A DNA stretch of 64,000 bases from Saprospiraceae bacterium (GTDB lineage Bacteria; Bacteroidota; Bacteroidia; Chitinophagales; Saprospiraceae), in assembly GCA_026129545.1 (NCBI GenBank), contig JAHCHX010000001.1, positions 2,417,501 to 2,481,500 of the forward strand, given 5' to 3'. Position numbers and translations under genes: made by a program. Under the pieces are notes generated by a model. The model was given only the letters and a program-made list of their open reading frames with translations. It searched no databases and was not told the origin of the DNA. Each line of letters opens with the position of its first letter. The stretch's first letter is position 1. Positions 16,258 through 24,785 of this stretch are shown piece after piece.

Positions 16258-19200
16258 TTATCGGGTTCTGCTTCTAAAGCGCCAAAACCACCACAACGCC
16301 ACCCCCATCCCGGCCAATGCCAACGCATACCACAGGCCAAAAGACGATGGTCGGCTGACGGGCGCGTCATCGCCAATCAGCACAAACGCGCCCCAGAAAA
16401 AAGGGTGATTGCGGGTATTGGCAGACAGGTAATCGAGTTTGGCTTGCCGAATCGCCTCTGCCTTGCCCATTCCTTTTTTCAGGTGGCGATAGAAGTCCTG
16501 CATGATGTGTGCCGTTGCCTCATCGTCGGCTTGCCAGAGGCTCATCAGCACATTGGGGCATCCCGCGTATTTGAACGCCCGCGCCAAACTTATCACGCCT
16601 TCCCCTTTGGCCAGTTGGCCTTGGCCCGTGTTGCAGGCGCTCAACACGGCTAGCTCGGCGTTCATTTTTAGGTTGTATATCTCGTAAGTATGTAAAAAAC
16701 CATCGTTCGCTTCGTCGTTGCTGCTGCCGTTGTTGGTGTCCTCGCCAACAACTCTGGTGTCCTCGCCAACAACTCTGGTGTCCTCGCCAACAACTCTGGT
16801 GTCCTCGCCAACAACTCTGGTGTCCTCGCCAACAACTCTGGTGTCCTCGCCAACAACTCTGGTGTCCTCGCCTTTCCTTCCCCGTGGCCTGCTGAATGCC
16901 AGCCCAGAGTACATCGGGTCGCAATCGTTGAGAAACCCGTGCATGGCAAAATGCAGCACACGGGATTCGTGGGCGCGTTGTTTGAAGTTGGCTTCTGTGG
17001 CTGTTTTGCCCAGATATGATTGGCCACCGAGCAGGCGGGCGATTTGCGACACTTCGGTTTGGTTGCTGTGTAGCGCCGCAAAAGTGGCTGCATCCGCGTC
17101 GCGGCAGTTGCGCTGGTCGCCACGAGAGGTAGCCACCACGCTGTCTTCGTCGTAGGCGGGGGCATATCCCGCGAACAGTTGGCTAGCACGAGAGCTGGTG
17201 GGTTGGGTCAGCGCCAAACTGGCCGAGTACTCGTAGCGGAGCACTGTCTGCTGCAGCAGGAACGGGAGCTGGGCATAGTTGGTGGGTGCCGAGGGTTCCT
17301 TGCTGACTAGGAGCTCAAAGGGCAGATAGGCCAGGTTGCCGTCGGGCACTACCACGAGTTTTTCGGGGATTTGCGCTACGACGGGGGCCAACAGCACGCG
17401 ATAGAGTGAGTGGGCATCGGCGGCAAACTGCGCTATGGCGGCGGCGCTGCGCCCTTGTTCGGCGGCTTGGTCGCGGTCGCGCAGCTGGCGCAACAGCCTT
17501 TCAAAAGCGTGGACAAAGTTGGAGTCGGTCGGTAGCGACAAGCCTTTTGCGGTATGTTGGTCGAAGTAGAACACAAACAGCTCGCGGTCGCCTTTGAAAA
17601 ATTGCAGCAGGCTGGTGTTGGGCGGAAGGCGCTGTTGCAACGCCGAGATAGTGAGTCGGGGGGCGCTGTATTTGATTCGATAATACTCTGGGTACGATTG
17701 CTCCAATCGGGTGAGCAGGGCTTCATTGGCGCGACGGCGTTCGAGGATGTTTTTTTGCCAAAGCAAAATTTTGGTGGTGTCGGGTTGGGTTCTTTGTTGT
17801 TCGCGGAAAATTTGTCTTTTGTAAAAAGCGATGTCAATTTTCAGCGATTTTTCTTGTTCCAAAACAGAGTCGGGTATGCCTGCCTGCTGGCGGGCAGCGG
17901 CGTCGCGGAGGGCCTCGGCCAACAGGAGGGCCTTGTTTTTTTCGGCATACTCGAACGCTTTTTCCAAATATCGCAAATCGCCCGTGTTGCGATGCAGTTG
18001 CATGGCTACCGCGATGGCGTTTTCTATGATGGGCTGTGCTTCCTCGTTCCAGAATTGGCGCGAGCCTTCCTGATATTCTGCCCGCATACTGTCGAGCACG
18101 CCGGCTGCCAAGTCATAAGTTGACAGTGCTGCCTCCAAAAACACGGGGTTAGACTCTGCTGTGGCCAGTTCGCGGAGCGTTTCGCCTTTGTCGCGGAGGG
18201 TGAAAAGGAAATCGAAATAGGCATTCACGCGCTGTGGGGCGGGGTTGGCCAGTATGTCCTGATGAGGGAAAGAGTCGGTCAGGCTGCGAAGTGCCTGCTG
18301 ATGGTAGGTCAACGCGCCGCGCAGGTCGCCTTGGTGCTGCGCGATGATGCCCAGATGCCGGTATGCCTTGCCGAGGTTGGGGTGGTTGGGGCGATAGCGT
18401 TCGATGGCTTTTTTCAGATAAACGGTGGCTTCGGGGTAGCGCCCCATCATGCGGTAGGCATAGCCGAGATTGTGCCAGACGTTTTCTATTTCGCGTTCGA
18501 TTCTGTTCTTTTTGTGTACGGCAAGTGCCTTTTGCAGGTATTCCAGTGCTTTTTCGGGTTCTCCATTTTCCACATACACGTTGGCTAAGTCATTGTAAGC
18601 GACGATGTAATCGTGCGGCAGCTCTCCCGGAAAATGTTTTTCCAACATGGAGAGGGCTTCGTGGGCATTGGCGACGGCGCGGGGGTAGTCTTTTTTCCGA
18701 TACCAGATAGCGCCTAAGTTGCCGTAGGTCCACGCGAGGTCGGCGGGGTCGGTCTTGGGGTTGGAGCGGTAAAGTTGGAGGGCGGATTGGGTGTATTCGA
18801 GCGCGCGGTCGTAGTCGCCGCGGCGTAGGTAGTATGCGCCGATGTTGTTGCTGGCGATGGCTTGGGCGGCGTGGTCGCCGTTTTTTTCGAAGAAAGCGAT
18901 TTCTTTCAGGCCGTAGCGAATGGCTTCCTCGTAGTTGCCCAATTGGTCAAAAATAGCGCCTGCCACGTTGAAGTATCCGCCCCAAAAGGTGCTGTCGGGA
19001 TGGATGTGTGCTCGTCCGAGATGTTCGAGTTGGGGAAAGGTGGCGACGGCTTCGGCGCTTCGATTCAGGTAGTAGCAGGAGCCGAGGTAATGGATTTGTG
19101 CCTTGCCCCATGCCTCCCAATTGGCTGTTTTTTCCGCCGCGAGTACAACCTGTTGTGCCAATGCGAGGGAGCTGTCGTATTCGCCCTCTTCAATGTACTT

Positions 19201-19323
19201 GTCCGTTTGTTTCAACCAACCTGTTATGTCGGCTGCCTGCTCGTCGGGAGCACGCTCGGAAATTTGGCTGCACAAGGCCAACCCTAGTGCAAGCATAGCC
19301 AGCCAGAGTAGAGGAGTTCTCAT
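16258..19323 (-). CDS. Exported TPR-CHAT domain protein with internal minisatellite
   Basis: This 1021-aa protein starts with a hydrophobic signal-like segment (MRTPLLWLAMLALGLALCSQ; the Cys could be a lax lipobox). A tetratricopeptide array follows (about residues 45-350: ASNNIGAYYLRRGDYDRALE, NVWHNLGYAYRMMGRYPEA), then a helical coiled linker (about 450-560) and a CHAT domain (about 580-970). The caspase-like dyad is present: His795 in HFAMHGF and Cys897 in LSACNTGQG. Between them (about residues 818-864) lie six perfect GEDTRVV repeats. A single membrane helix near the C-terminus (YALALAGMGVALWWFW) suggests periplasmic TPR and CHAT domains anchored in the inner membrane. CHAT proteins are cysteine peptidases related to separase and caspases. 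A TACATTTG box lies 29 bases upstream. It is divergent from the anti-sigma-like gene. Confidence 0.9.
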   Translation of the reverse strand: MRTPLLWLAMLALGLALCSQISERAPDEQAADITGWLKQTDKYIEEGEYDSSLALAQQVVLAAEKTANWEAWGKAQIHYLGSCYYLNRSAEAVATFPQLEHLGRAHIHPDSTFWGGYFNVAGAIFDQLGNYEEAIRYGLKEIAFFEKNGDHAAQAIASNNIGAYYLRRGDYDRALEYTQSALQLYRSNPKTDPADLAWTYGNLGAIWYRKKDYPRAVANAHEALSMLEKHFPGELPHDYIVAYNDLANVYVENGEPEKALEYLQKALAVHKKNRIEREIENVWHNLGYAYRMMGRYPEATVYLKKAIERYRPNHPNLGKAYRHLGIIAQHQGDLRGALTYHQQALRSLTDSFPHQDILANPAPQRVNAYFDFLFTLRDKGETLRELATAESNPVFLEAALSTYDLAAGVLDSMRAEYQEGSRQFWNEEAQPIIENAIAVAMQLHRNTGDLRYLEKAFEYAEKNKALLLAEALRDAAARQQAGIPDSVLEQEKSLKIDIAFYKRQIFREQQRTQPDTTKILLWQKNILERRRANEALLTRLEQSYPEYYRIKYSAPRLTISALQQRLPPNTSLLQFFKGDRELFVFYFDQHTAKGLSLPTDSNFVHAFERLLRQLRDRDQAAEQGRSAAAIAQFAADAHSLYRVLLAPVVAQIPEKLVVVPDGNLAYLPFELLVSKEPSAPTNYAQLPFLLQQTVLRYEYSASLALTQPTSSRASQLFAGYAPAYDEDSVVATSRGDQRNCRDADAATFAALHSNQTEVSQIARLLGGQSYLGKTATEANFKQRAHESRVLHFAMHGFLNDCDPMYSGLAFSRPRGRKGEDTRVVGEDTRVVGEDTRVVGEDTRVVGEDTRVVGEDTRVVGEDTNNGSSNDEANDGFLHTYEIYNLKMNAELAVLSACNTGQGQLAKGEGVISLARAFKYAGCPNVLMSLWQADDEATAHIMQDFYRHLKKGMGKAEAIRQAKLDYLSANTRNHPFFWGAFVLIGDDAPVSRPSSFGLWYALALAGMGVALWWFWRFRSRTR
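16736..16872 (-). repeat. 21-bp minisatellite inside the CHAT coding sequence
   Basis: There are six identical 21-bp units (plus strand starts GTGTCCTCGCC, ends CAACAACTCTG) at 16736-16861, followed by an 11-base partial unit. Because the period is a multiple of three it adds GEDTRVV per unit without a frameshift. Perfect identity between units indicates recent expansion. The unit contains GTTGGCGAGGACACC on the coding strand, which resembles palindromic intergenic elements elsewhere in the window. Confidence 0.95.
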
Positions 19324-19351
19324 GAATATGTCTGGTTTTTTGGATTTTCGC

Positions 19352-19359
19352 CAAATGTA
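19352..19359 (-). promoter_or_regulatory. Putative -7 box of the TPR-CHAT promoter
   Basis: On the minus strand this reads TACATTTG, matching TA-N2-TTTG exactly, 29 bases upstream of the TPR-CHAT ATG. The same 8-mer precedes three other genes in the window. No good -33 TTG was found. Confidence 0.5.
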
Positions 19360-19476
19360 TGGACATTGTTGGATAATGCGGGGCGGGCAAATAAAATTCA
19401 GAAAAAATCCACGTCATTGAGATTTTTGCCCCGTCAGCCGTCTAAGTTCGTGTCGGCATCAAAACGACTTCGCACC

Positions 19477-20244
19477 ATGAATGAAATCCTCTATGAGTTC
19501 CTTCGGAAATACCGCCTGCATCAACTTTCGGCGGAAGAGCAAGCTGCTTTTGAGCAGCGCCTGACCGACGACCCGGCTTTCGCGCAGGAAGTGTCGGAAT
19601 ACGCGACGATGCTCGCCGCCATCCGGCAGGAGGGCGACCGCCAGCTCGAAGCTCGGCTGTCGGAATACGCCCAAGAGTTGTTGCAAGCAGAGAAAGAACC
19701 TGTTTTGCAAACTTCCAACCTGCGAGCCATGAATACTTATCGCAAATTCTTCTACGCCGCTGCCGCCGTTTTGGCGCTGCTGCTCGCTGCCCTTCCTTTC
19801 TTGCTCAACCAAGATCCCGGCCAAGCGCCTGAGCAACTTTTTGCCGCACACTTTGCGGCACCTGCTGCCCCCGCCGTGCGCGATGCTGCTCCCTCAGCAT
19901 GGCAAACGGCATACGCTCAGGGCGACTACGCCGCTGCCGTCGCTGGGCTGGAACAACTGCTTGGCGATGCCTCGTTCGCCCGCCGCTCTGAGGCGTTGCT
20001 CTATCTCGGCGTGTCGCAATTGGCGCTCGGCAAGGCCGATGAGGCGTTGGCCGCTTTGCGACAAGTCAGCAGCGACAGCTACGACTGGGAGACTGCCCAA
20101 TGGTACACCGCCTTGGCCTTGCTGAAGGCAGGCAAGGTGGATGAGGCCAAAATCATTGTGGACGATGTGGTGCATCAGAACGGGCATCCTTTCCAAAAGG
20201 AAGCGAAGGCGCTTAAGGCGCAACTTTACACCTTGATTCGCTAG
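19477..20244 (+). CDS. Membrane anti-sigma-like TPR protein
   Basis: This 255-aa protein has three parts. Residues 1-45 (MNEILYEFLRKYRLHQLSAE, then FEQRLTDDPAFAQEV) resemble the N-terminal motif of Bacteroidota anti-sigma factors that lack the zinc finger. A single membrane helix spans about 90-110 (FFYAAAAVLALLLAALPFLL). The C-terminal 130 residues form TPR-like helical repeats (GDYAAAVAGLEQLL, LYLGVSQLALGKADEALAAL), predicted periplasmic. The ATG at 19477 precedes the aligned motif. It is divergent from the TPR-CHAT gene by 153 bases. It could couple periplasmic events to the nearby sigma factor, which is inference. The gene's last codons overlap a ~100-bp dispersed repeat. Confidence 0.72.
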   Translation: MNEILYEFLRKYRLHQLSAEEQAAFEQRLTDDPAFAQEVSEYATMLAAIRQEGDRQLEARLSEYAQELLQAEKEPVLQTSNLRAMNTYRKFFYAAAAVLALLLAALPFLLNQDPGQAPEQLFAAHFAAPAAPAVRDAAPSAWQTAYAQGDYAAAVAGLEQLLGDASFARRSEALLYLGVSQLALGKADEALAALRQVSSDSYDWETAQWYTALALLKAGKVDEAKIIVDDVVHQNGHPFQKEAKALKAQLYTLIR

Positions 20245-20330
20245 GATTTATCGGATGAGCATGATTGATGCCCCTGATTTTGAGCGGATTGCGATTGCAG
20301 CCATGTCCAAAACTTGGCGGCGCGAGGTAT
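20231..20330 (+). repeat. Dispersed ~100-bp repeat, copy A
   Basis: This stretch aligns without gaps to 32165-32264 with 14 differences in 100 positions, most of them transitions. It begins inside the last codons of the anti-sigma-like gene (CCTTGATTCGCTAG includes the stop) and continues beyond it. Similarity falls off directly upstream. The strand shows GATT at roughly 9-11-base intervals. Confidence 0.85.
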
Positions 20331-20377
20331 AAAAATATGTGCTTTGCCCTTGATGGTAGGCAATCGGAAGATTGGCA

Positions 20378-21937
20378 TCACTTGCTCCGTAGGCGCACTA
20401 CCGGGCAAATCATTTCTTCCAAACTGATGCCTCCGTGTTGAAAGGTGTTTTTGTAATAGTTGTGGAAGTGGTTGTAGTTGTTCGGATAGAGGAAGAAGTA
20501 ATCCTCTTTGGCAAAGATGAACGTGCTGCTGATGTTGGGGCGCGGCAGGCCTGCTTGCTTGGGGTCGCGCACTTCGAGCACGTCGCGGCGCTCGTACTGT
20601 AGGTTTCGACCCACTTTGTAGCGCAGGTTGGTGGTCGTCTCGCGGTCGCCGACCACTTTGGAAGGGCTTTGCACCCGGATGGTGCCGTGGTCGGTGGTGA
20701 CGAAGAGTTGCACGTCGCGTCCTTCGAGTTTTTGAAGTGCCGTCCAAAGCGGCGAGTGCAAAAACCACGAGCGCGTGAGGGAACGATAGGCACGTTCGTC
20801 GCCCGCAAGTTCTTTCAACACCTCCATCTCGGTGCGGGCGTGGGAGAGCATATCAATGAAATTATAGACGATGACCGTCAAGTCATTGTTCAAGTAGTTG
20901 AGAATGTTGTCGTTGAGTTCCTTGCCGTGATTGACGTTGGTGACTTTGAAGTAGTCCCATTTCACGCCTTTGCGAAACACGCGGTCGAGTTGTTTTTCCA
21001 GAAAGAAATCTTCAAACAGGTTTTTGCCGCCCTCGTCGGTGTCGTTTTTCCATTTGTCGGGAAAGGCCAGCTCGATGTCGGCTGGCATCATGCCAGCGAA
21101 AATGGCATTGCGGCTATACTGCGTCGCGGTGGGCAAAATACTGAAAAAATAGCCTTCGTTTTCCGTCCTGAATTGCTCGTTGACGAAAGGCTCGATGACT
21201 TTCCATTGGTCGTAGCGGAGGTTGTCGAGCAATATCACAAGGGTCGGCACCCCCTTTCCGATATGTGGGAATATGTGCTTGCGCATCATGGAATGCGACA
21301 TCACGGGGCCGACCTCCTTGTTTTTGTCCACCCAGTCGAAGTAGTTTTTCACGACGTATTTTGAAAACTCGACGTTGGCCTGCTGTTTTTGCTGCGCGAG
21401 AATGTCGCCCACTTCGGCTTGGTTGGCATCGAGGCGGAGCTCCCAACCCACGATGCGCTTGTAGGCATCTACCCATTCCATGTAGTCGAGGCCGCCGGTG
21501 ATTTGCATGAAAATCTGGCGGAACTCCTGTTGGTAGTCCATCGCTGTTTTTTCGCGCACGAGCCGCTTGTTGTCAATGATTTTTTTGAGCGTGAGCAGGA
21601 TTTGATTGGGGTTGACGGGCTTGATGAGGTAGTCGGAAATTTGGGAGCCGATGGCTTCTTCCATGACGTGCTCGGCTTCGTTTTTCGTAATCATCACCAC
21701 TGGCACCGCTGGGTTGATTTCCTTGATTTTGGGCAGCGTTTCCAGCCCGGTAAGGCCGGGCATGGATTCGTCGAGGAATATCACGTCAATATCGTTGGTC
21801 CGTTCCAAGTAAATCTCCACCGCATCGTGGCCGTTGGAGGCCGTCACCACGTCGTAGCCTTTGGTTTGGAGAAACATGAGGTGGGGCTTGAGCATGTCAA
21901 TCTCGTCGTCGGCCCAGAGAATTTTGATTTTGTCCAT
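20378..21937 (-). CDS. porX: PorX, T9SS-associated response regulator with PglZ-type phosphatase domain
   Basis: This 519-aa protein has a receiver domain (residues 1-120) with WADDEID, phosphoacceptor Asp56 in VIFLDESMPGLTG and the Lys in DYLIKPVNP. A helical linker leads to a PglZ/alkaline-phosphatase-like domain (about 210-519) with LVILLDNLRYDQW, the segment FSILPTATQYSRNAIFAGMM and the metal motif FVTTDHGTIR. This layout is diagnostic for PorX, which in Porphyromonas works with the histidine kinase PorY and an ECF sigma factor to control type IX secretion genes. The enzyme domain is a zinc-dependent phosphodiesterase in characterised members. No porY is nearby, as is usual. T9SS cargo genes lie further along the window. 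Confidence 0.95.
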   Translation of the reverse strand: MDKIKILWADDEIDMLKPHLMFLQTKGYDVVTASNGHDAVEIYLERTNDIDVIFLDESMPGLTGLETLPKIKEINPAVPVVMITKNEAEHVMEEAIGSQISDYLIKPVNPNQILLTLKKIIDNKRLVREKTAMDYQQEFRQIFMQITGGLDYMEWVDAYKRIVGWELRLDANQAEVGDILAQQKQQANVEFSKYVVKNYFDWVDKNKEVGPVMSHSMMRKHIFPHIGKGVPTLVILLDNLRYDQWKVIEPFVNEQFRTENEGYFFSILPTATQYSRNAIFAGMMPADIELAFPDKWKNDTDEGGKNLFEDFFLEKQLDRVFRKGVKWDYFKVTNVNHGKELNDNILNYLNNDLTVIVYNFIDMLSHARTEMEVLKELAGDERAYRSLTRSWFLHSPLWTALQKLEGRDVQLFVTTDHGTIRVQSPSKVVGDRETTTNLRYKVGRNLQYERRDVLEVRDPKQAGLPRPNISSTFIFAKEDYFFLYPNNYNHFHNYYKNTFQHGGISLEEMICPVVRLRSK

Positions 21938-22134
21938 TATGTTTTATTTGCGCTGTTTGTCGCGTTGCAAAGGTGTGAATTTTAACAAAAAAAGTGACTA
22001 CTTGGGTGAAGGCCTAGGGTAAGGTATTGAGAGACTTGCTTTGGGGTTGCTTACTGTTTCAATGGAGATGAAATCAGCCTCCCACCCTCTACCTTCCGTC
22101 CTAGGCCTTCTACCCTCTACCTAAGTTTTACCAA

Positions 22135-22176
22135 ATAAAAAACTTCCAAAGCCGCCAGTTTCGCGGACTTTGGAAG
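22135..22176 (-). terminator. Intrinsic terminator downstream of fabG
   Basis: The arms CTTCCAAAGCCGC (22143-22155) and GCGGACTTTGGAAG (22163-22176) pair with one bulged base. On the minus strand the stem is followed by TTTTTTA. It lies about 95 bases past the fabG stop and upstream of porX. Confidence 0.7.
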
Positions 22177-22268
22177 CAGGTTGTCAGGTTGAGGAACGCT
22201 ATGTGGCGTGGGTTAATTTCGCAGGGGAAAAAACAATTTTGGTATTTGTGGGCAATTGGCGGTCAGAT

Positions 22269-23009
22269 TCAACAATTTAATGCCCCGCATACCGAAATCA
22301 CCTGACCGCTGATGTAGGCGCCCATGTCGGAAGCGAGAAAAACGCAAGCGTTCGCCACGTCGTCGCCAGAGCCAAAACGCTTCATGGGTATGGCGCTGAG
22401 ATAGCCCTCCTTCGTTTTTTCGTCGAGTGCGTCGGTCATTTCGGTGGCGATGAAGCCGGGCGCGATGGCGTTGCAGCGAAGTCCCCGTGAGCCGTATTCC
22501 TTCGCGATGGATTTGGAGAAGCCAATGATACCCGCCTTGGAAGCGGCGTAGTTGGCTTGCCCGGCCTGCCCGAACACACCCACGACGGAGCTCATGTTGA
22601 TGATGCTGCCGCCAGCGCGTATCATGGGCTTGAGGGCGTGTTTGGTGAGGTTGAACACTGATTTGAGGTTGGTTTGAATCACCTCGTCCCATTGTTGCTC
22701 GGTCATGCGGAGCATAAGCGTGTCGCGGGTGATGCCTGCGTTGTTAATCAACACATCCAACTTGCCAAAGTCCTTTACGACTTCGCTTACAAGAGCCTCG
22801 GCTTGGGCGTAGTCGCCCGCGTCGCTTTGGTAGGCTTTGACTTTGGCGCCCAATTCGGCGGCGAGTTTTTCCGAGCGTTCCTTGGAGGAAGCCGAGACGT
22901 AGGTGAACGCGACCGTTGCGCCATGTTCGGCGAATTTGCGCACCAGCGCCTCGCCGATGCCACGCGAGCCGCCTGTGATGAGAGCAACTTTTCCTTCGAG
23001 TAATTTCAT
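22269..23009 (-). CDS. fabG: 3-oxoacyl-[acyl-carrier-protein] reductase
   Basis: This 246-aa short-chain dehydrogenase reduces 3-oxoacyl-ACP with NADPH in fatty acid elongation. It has the cofactor motif TGGSRGIGEAL, the structural NNAGITRD, the catalytic Ser in INMSSVVG and the YAASKAG catalytic Tyr/Lys, followed by APGFIATEMTDAL typical of FabG. The C-terminus ends GQVISVCGALNC; the usual FabG ending has GGM, so the tail is slightly unusual but full length. The ATG at 23009 was chosen as the normal start; upstream in-frame sequence is not family-like. Confidence 0.94.
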   Translation of the reverse strand: MKLLEGKVALITGGSRGIGEALVRKFAEHGATVAFTYVSASSKERSEKLAAELGAKVKAYQSDAGDYAQAEALVSEVVKDFGKLDVLINNAGITRDTLMLRMTEQQWDEVIQTNLKSVFNLTKHALKPMIRAGGSIINMSSVVGVFGQAGQANYAASKAGIIGFSKSIAKEYGSRGLRCNAIAPGFIATEMTDALDEKTKEGYLSAIPMKRFGSGDDVANACVFLASDMGAYISGQVISVCGALNC

Positions 23010-23147
23010 GTCGTGGTGGATGTGTTGAATGGTGGATTTGGTGATTTGTCTGAACGGGCAAAGTTGGGAAATCTGGTTTAATTCTGATAGCGTTGAGAAA
23101 AATGCCTGCTTTTGAACTTCCAATACAAGCCTTTCGTTCTTTTGCGC

Positions 23148-23186
23148 CAATATCTCAACACCTCAATATCTCAACACCTCAACAAT
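23148..23186 (+). repeat. 16-nt tandem repeat just upstream of the MFS gene
   Basis: The unit CAATATCTCAACACCT occurs twice in tandem (23148-23163, 23164-23179) followed by a partial CAACAAT. It ends a few bases before the TTG start of the MFS transporter. Confidence 0.85.
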
Positions 23187-23187
23187 T

Positions 23188-24426
23188 TTGACAGACGCTT
23201 ACGCTGCCCTGCGCATCCCCGACTACCGCCGCTTTCTCGCCATGCGGATGATGACCACGCTGGCCATCCAAATCATGTCGGTTTCAGTCGGCTACTTCGT
23301 CTATGACCTCACCAACGACCCGCTGATGTTGGGGTTCATAGGGCTGGCAGAGGCAATCCCTGCCATCGGTATCAGCCTTTGGGCGGGACACTTGGCGGAT
23401 AAGTATAATCGGCGCAGCATCCTGATTGGATGCATCCTTACGCTTTTCCTTTGTTCCGTTGGGTTGTTGACTTTAGCCGCTTGGCGAGATTTACTGCCCA
23501 AGGCGATTCTGTTGGCGGGCATTTATTCGGTCATATTTTGCACGGGCATCGCGAGGGGTTTTTTTAGCCCGACAAACTTCGCTTTTTTGCCTCAATTGGT
23601 TGCTCGAAAACTATTGCCCAACGCTATCGCTTGGAACAGCAGCACCTGGGAGGTGGCCAGCATCACGGGGCTGGGGCTGGGTGGCATATTATACGGTTTT
23701 GCTGGGGTGTCGTTCACTTTTAGCGTGATGAGCGTGCTTTGTCTGTTCGCCTTGATTTTTGTGTTTCAAATCGCGCCGCGCCCTGTGCCGACTACCGACC
23801 ATTCGGAGCCTGCGGTGGAGCGCATCAAGGCGGGTTTGCACTTCGTCTTTAGCAATCAATTACTTATCGCTGCCATCGCGCTCGATTTGTTCGCTGTGCT
23901 GTTTGGAGGGGCGGTGGCGTTGTTGCCGGTATTTGCCAAAGATATTCTGAAAGTGGGGCCGGAAGGCTTGGGCATTTTGCGGGCGGCGATGTCGCTGGGT
24001 GCCATCGGCATGGCGTTCGTTATCGCTCACCGGCCTTTGGGGAAAGGCGCGGGCAAATTGATGCTCGCCTGTGTGGCAGGGTTTGGCGTGTGCATCATTG
24101 GGTTTGGGTTGTCGCGGTTGTTTTGGCTGTCGTTTTTCTTCCTGTTTTTGGCAGGCGTGTTCGATGCGGTGAGTGTGTATGTGCGCTCGTCGCTGATGCA
24201 ACACCTCACCCCTGAGCACATGAAAGGGCGCGTGTCGTCGGTCAATTCGATTTTTATTACCTCATCCAACGAAATCGGGGCCTTCGAGAGTGGGCTGACG
24301 GCCAAACTGATGGGCACGGTGCCTTCGGTGGTTTTTGGCGGCACGATGACGATTCTGATTGCGGTCTTTACTTGGTGGCGAGCGGCGCAGTTGAGGAAGT
24401 TGGATTTTGAGGAAATCAAAAAGTGA
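23188..24426 (+). CDS. MFS transporter
   Basis: This 412-aa protein has about 12 hydrophobic segments. The N-terminal motif ALRIPDYRRFLAMRMMTT and the loop GHLADKYNRRSILIGC between helices 2 and 3 mark the major facilitator superfamily, in the EntS/DHA3-like group of efflux carriers. Substrate is unknown. The start is the TTG at 23188, since the conserved ALR-DYRRF segment lies upstream of the first in-frame ATG. A 16-nt tandem repeat abuts the start. The gene ends at a cluster of small hairpin elements shared with the convergent Bat operon. Confidence 0.87.
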   Translation: MTDAYAALRIPDYRRFLAMRMMTTLAIQIMSVSVGYFVYDLTNDPLMLGFIGLAEAIPAIGISLWAGHLADKYNRRSILIGCILTLFLCSVGLLTLAAWRDLLPKAILLAGIYSVIFCTGIARGFFSPTNFAFLPQLVARKLLPNAIAWNSSTWEVASITGLGLGGILYGFAGVSFTFSVMSVLCLFALIFVFQIAPRPVPTTDHSEPAVERIKAGLHFVFSNQLLIAAIALDLFAVLFGGAVALLPVFAKDILKVGPEGLGILRAAMSLGAIGMAFVIAHRPLGKGAGKLMLACVAGFGVCIIGFGLSRLFWLSFFFLFLAGVFDAVSVYVRSSLMQHLTPEHMKGRVSSVNSIFITSSNEIGAFESGLTAKLMGTVPSVVFGGTMTILIAVFTWWRAAQLRKLDFEEIKK

Positions 24427-24427
24427 T

Positions 24428-24781
24428 GCCAACCTTCTGGTTGGCGCGCCGACGGCGGTAAAAAATGGCGTCGTGGAAAAAATTTTTAAACACTTTCGGC
24501 AACTACTTGAGCAGGGGCAGCGCCCCGGAATGTGTTTCGGGGCGCTGCCCCTGTCTGAGTAGTTACAAATTTCGTTAGAAGGCGGAGGATTGCGAGATTG
24601 ATGCCTTCGTTGGCATCCTCGCCAGCAAAAAATAACGGGATGAGTACTCGGGCTTGACCACTCGCTCCACCGCTTGCTGTTGGCATCCCCGCCAACAGTG
24701 GCAGAAATCTTCCTGCCGATTTTTCGTGGTAACGCCAACCTTCCGGTTGGCACGCAACGTTCGGCCAACCAGAAGATTGGC
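24428..24781. repeat. Hairpin-rich convergent intergenic region
   Basis: This gene-free stretch holds several inverted repeats. Three are copies of GCCAACC-N4-GGTTGGC: 24428-24445, 24734-24751 and 24764-24781 (the last inverted in orientation with one mismatch). Two carry GTTGGC...GCCAAC-type arms: 24609-24626 (imperfect) and 24677-24698 (CTGTTGGC-ATCCCC-GCCAACAG). No gene was recognised in it. It separates the convergent MFS and Bat genes. Confidence 0.8.
24501..24564. terminator. Large hairpin, probable bidirectional terminator
   Basis: Two 27-base arms (24501-24527 and 24538-24564) pair with four mismatches around a 10-base loop; the inner 15 pairs (AGGGGCAGCGCCCCG) are perfect. It lies between the convergent MFS and Bat genes. 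Twenty-two bases of it (24535-24556) recur identically at 55179-55200. Confidence 0.65.
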
Positions 24782-24785
24782 GCCA

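Noticed and set aside
16736..16872. CRISPR array
   Set aside because: The repeats are directly adjacent with no spacers, in frame inside a protein gene, and no cas genes are present.
20231..20330. Remnant of an insertion sequence
   Set aside because: There is no transposase reading frame, terminal inverted repeat or target-site duplication at either copy; it is described only as a dispersed repeat.
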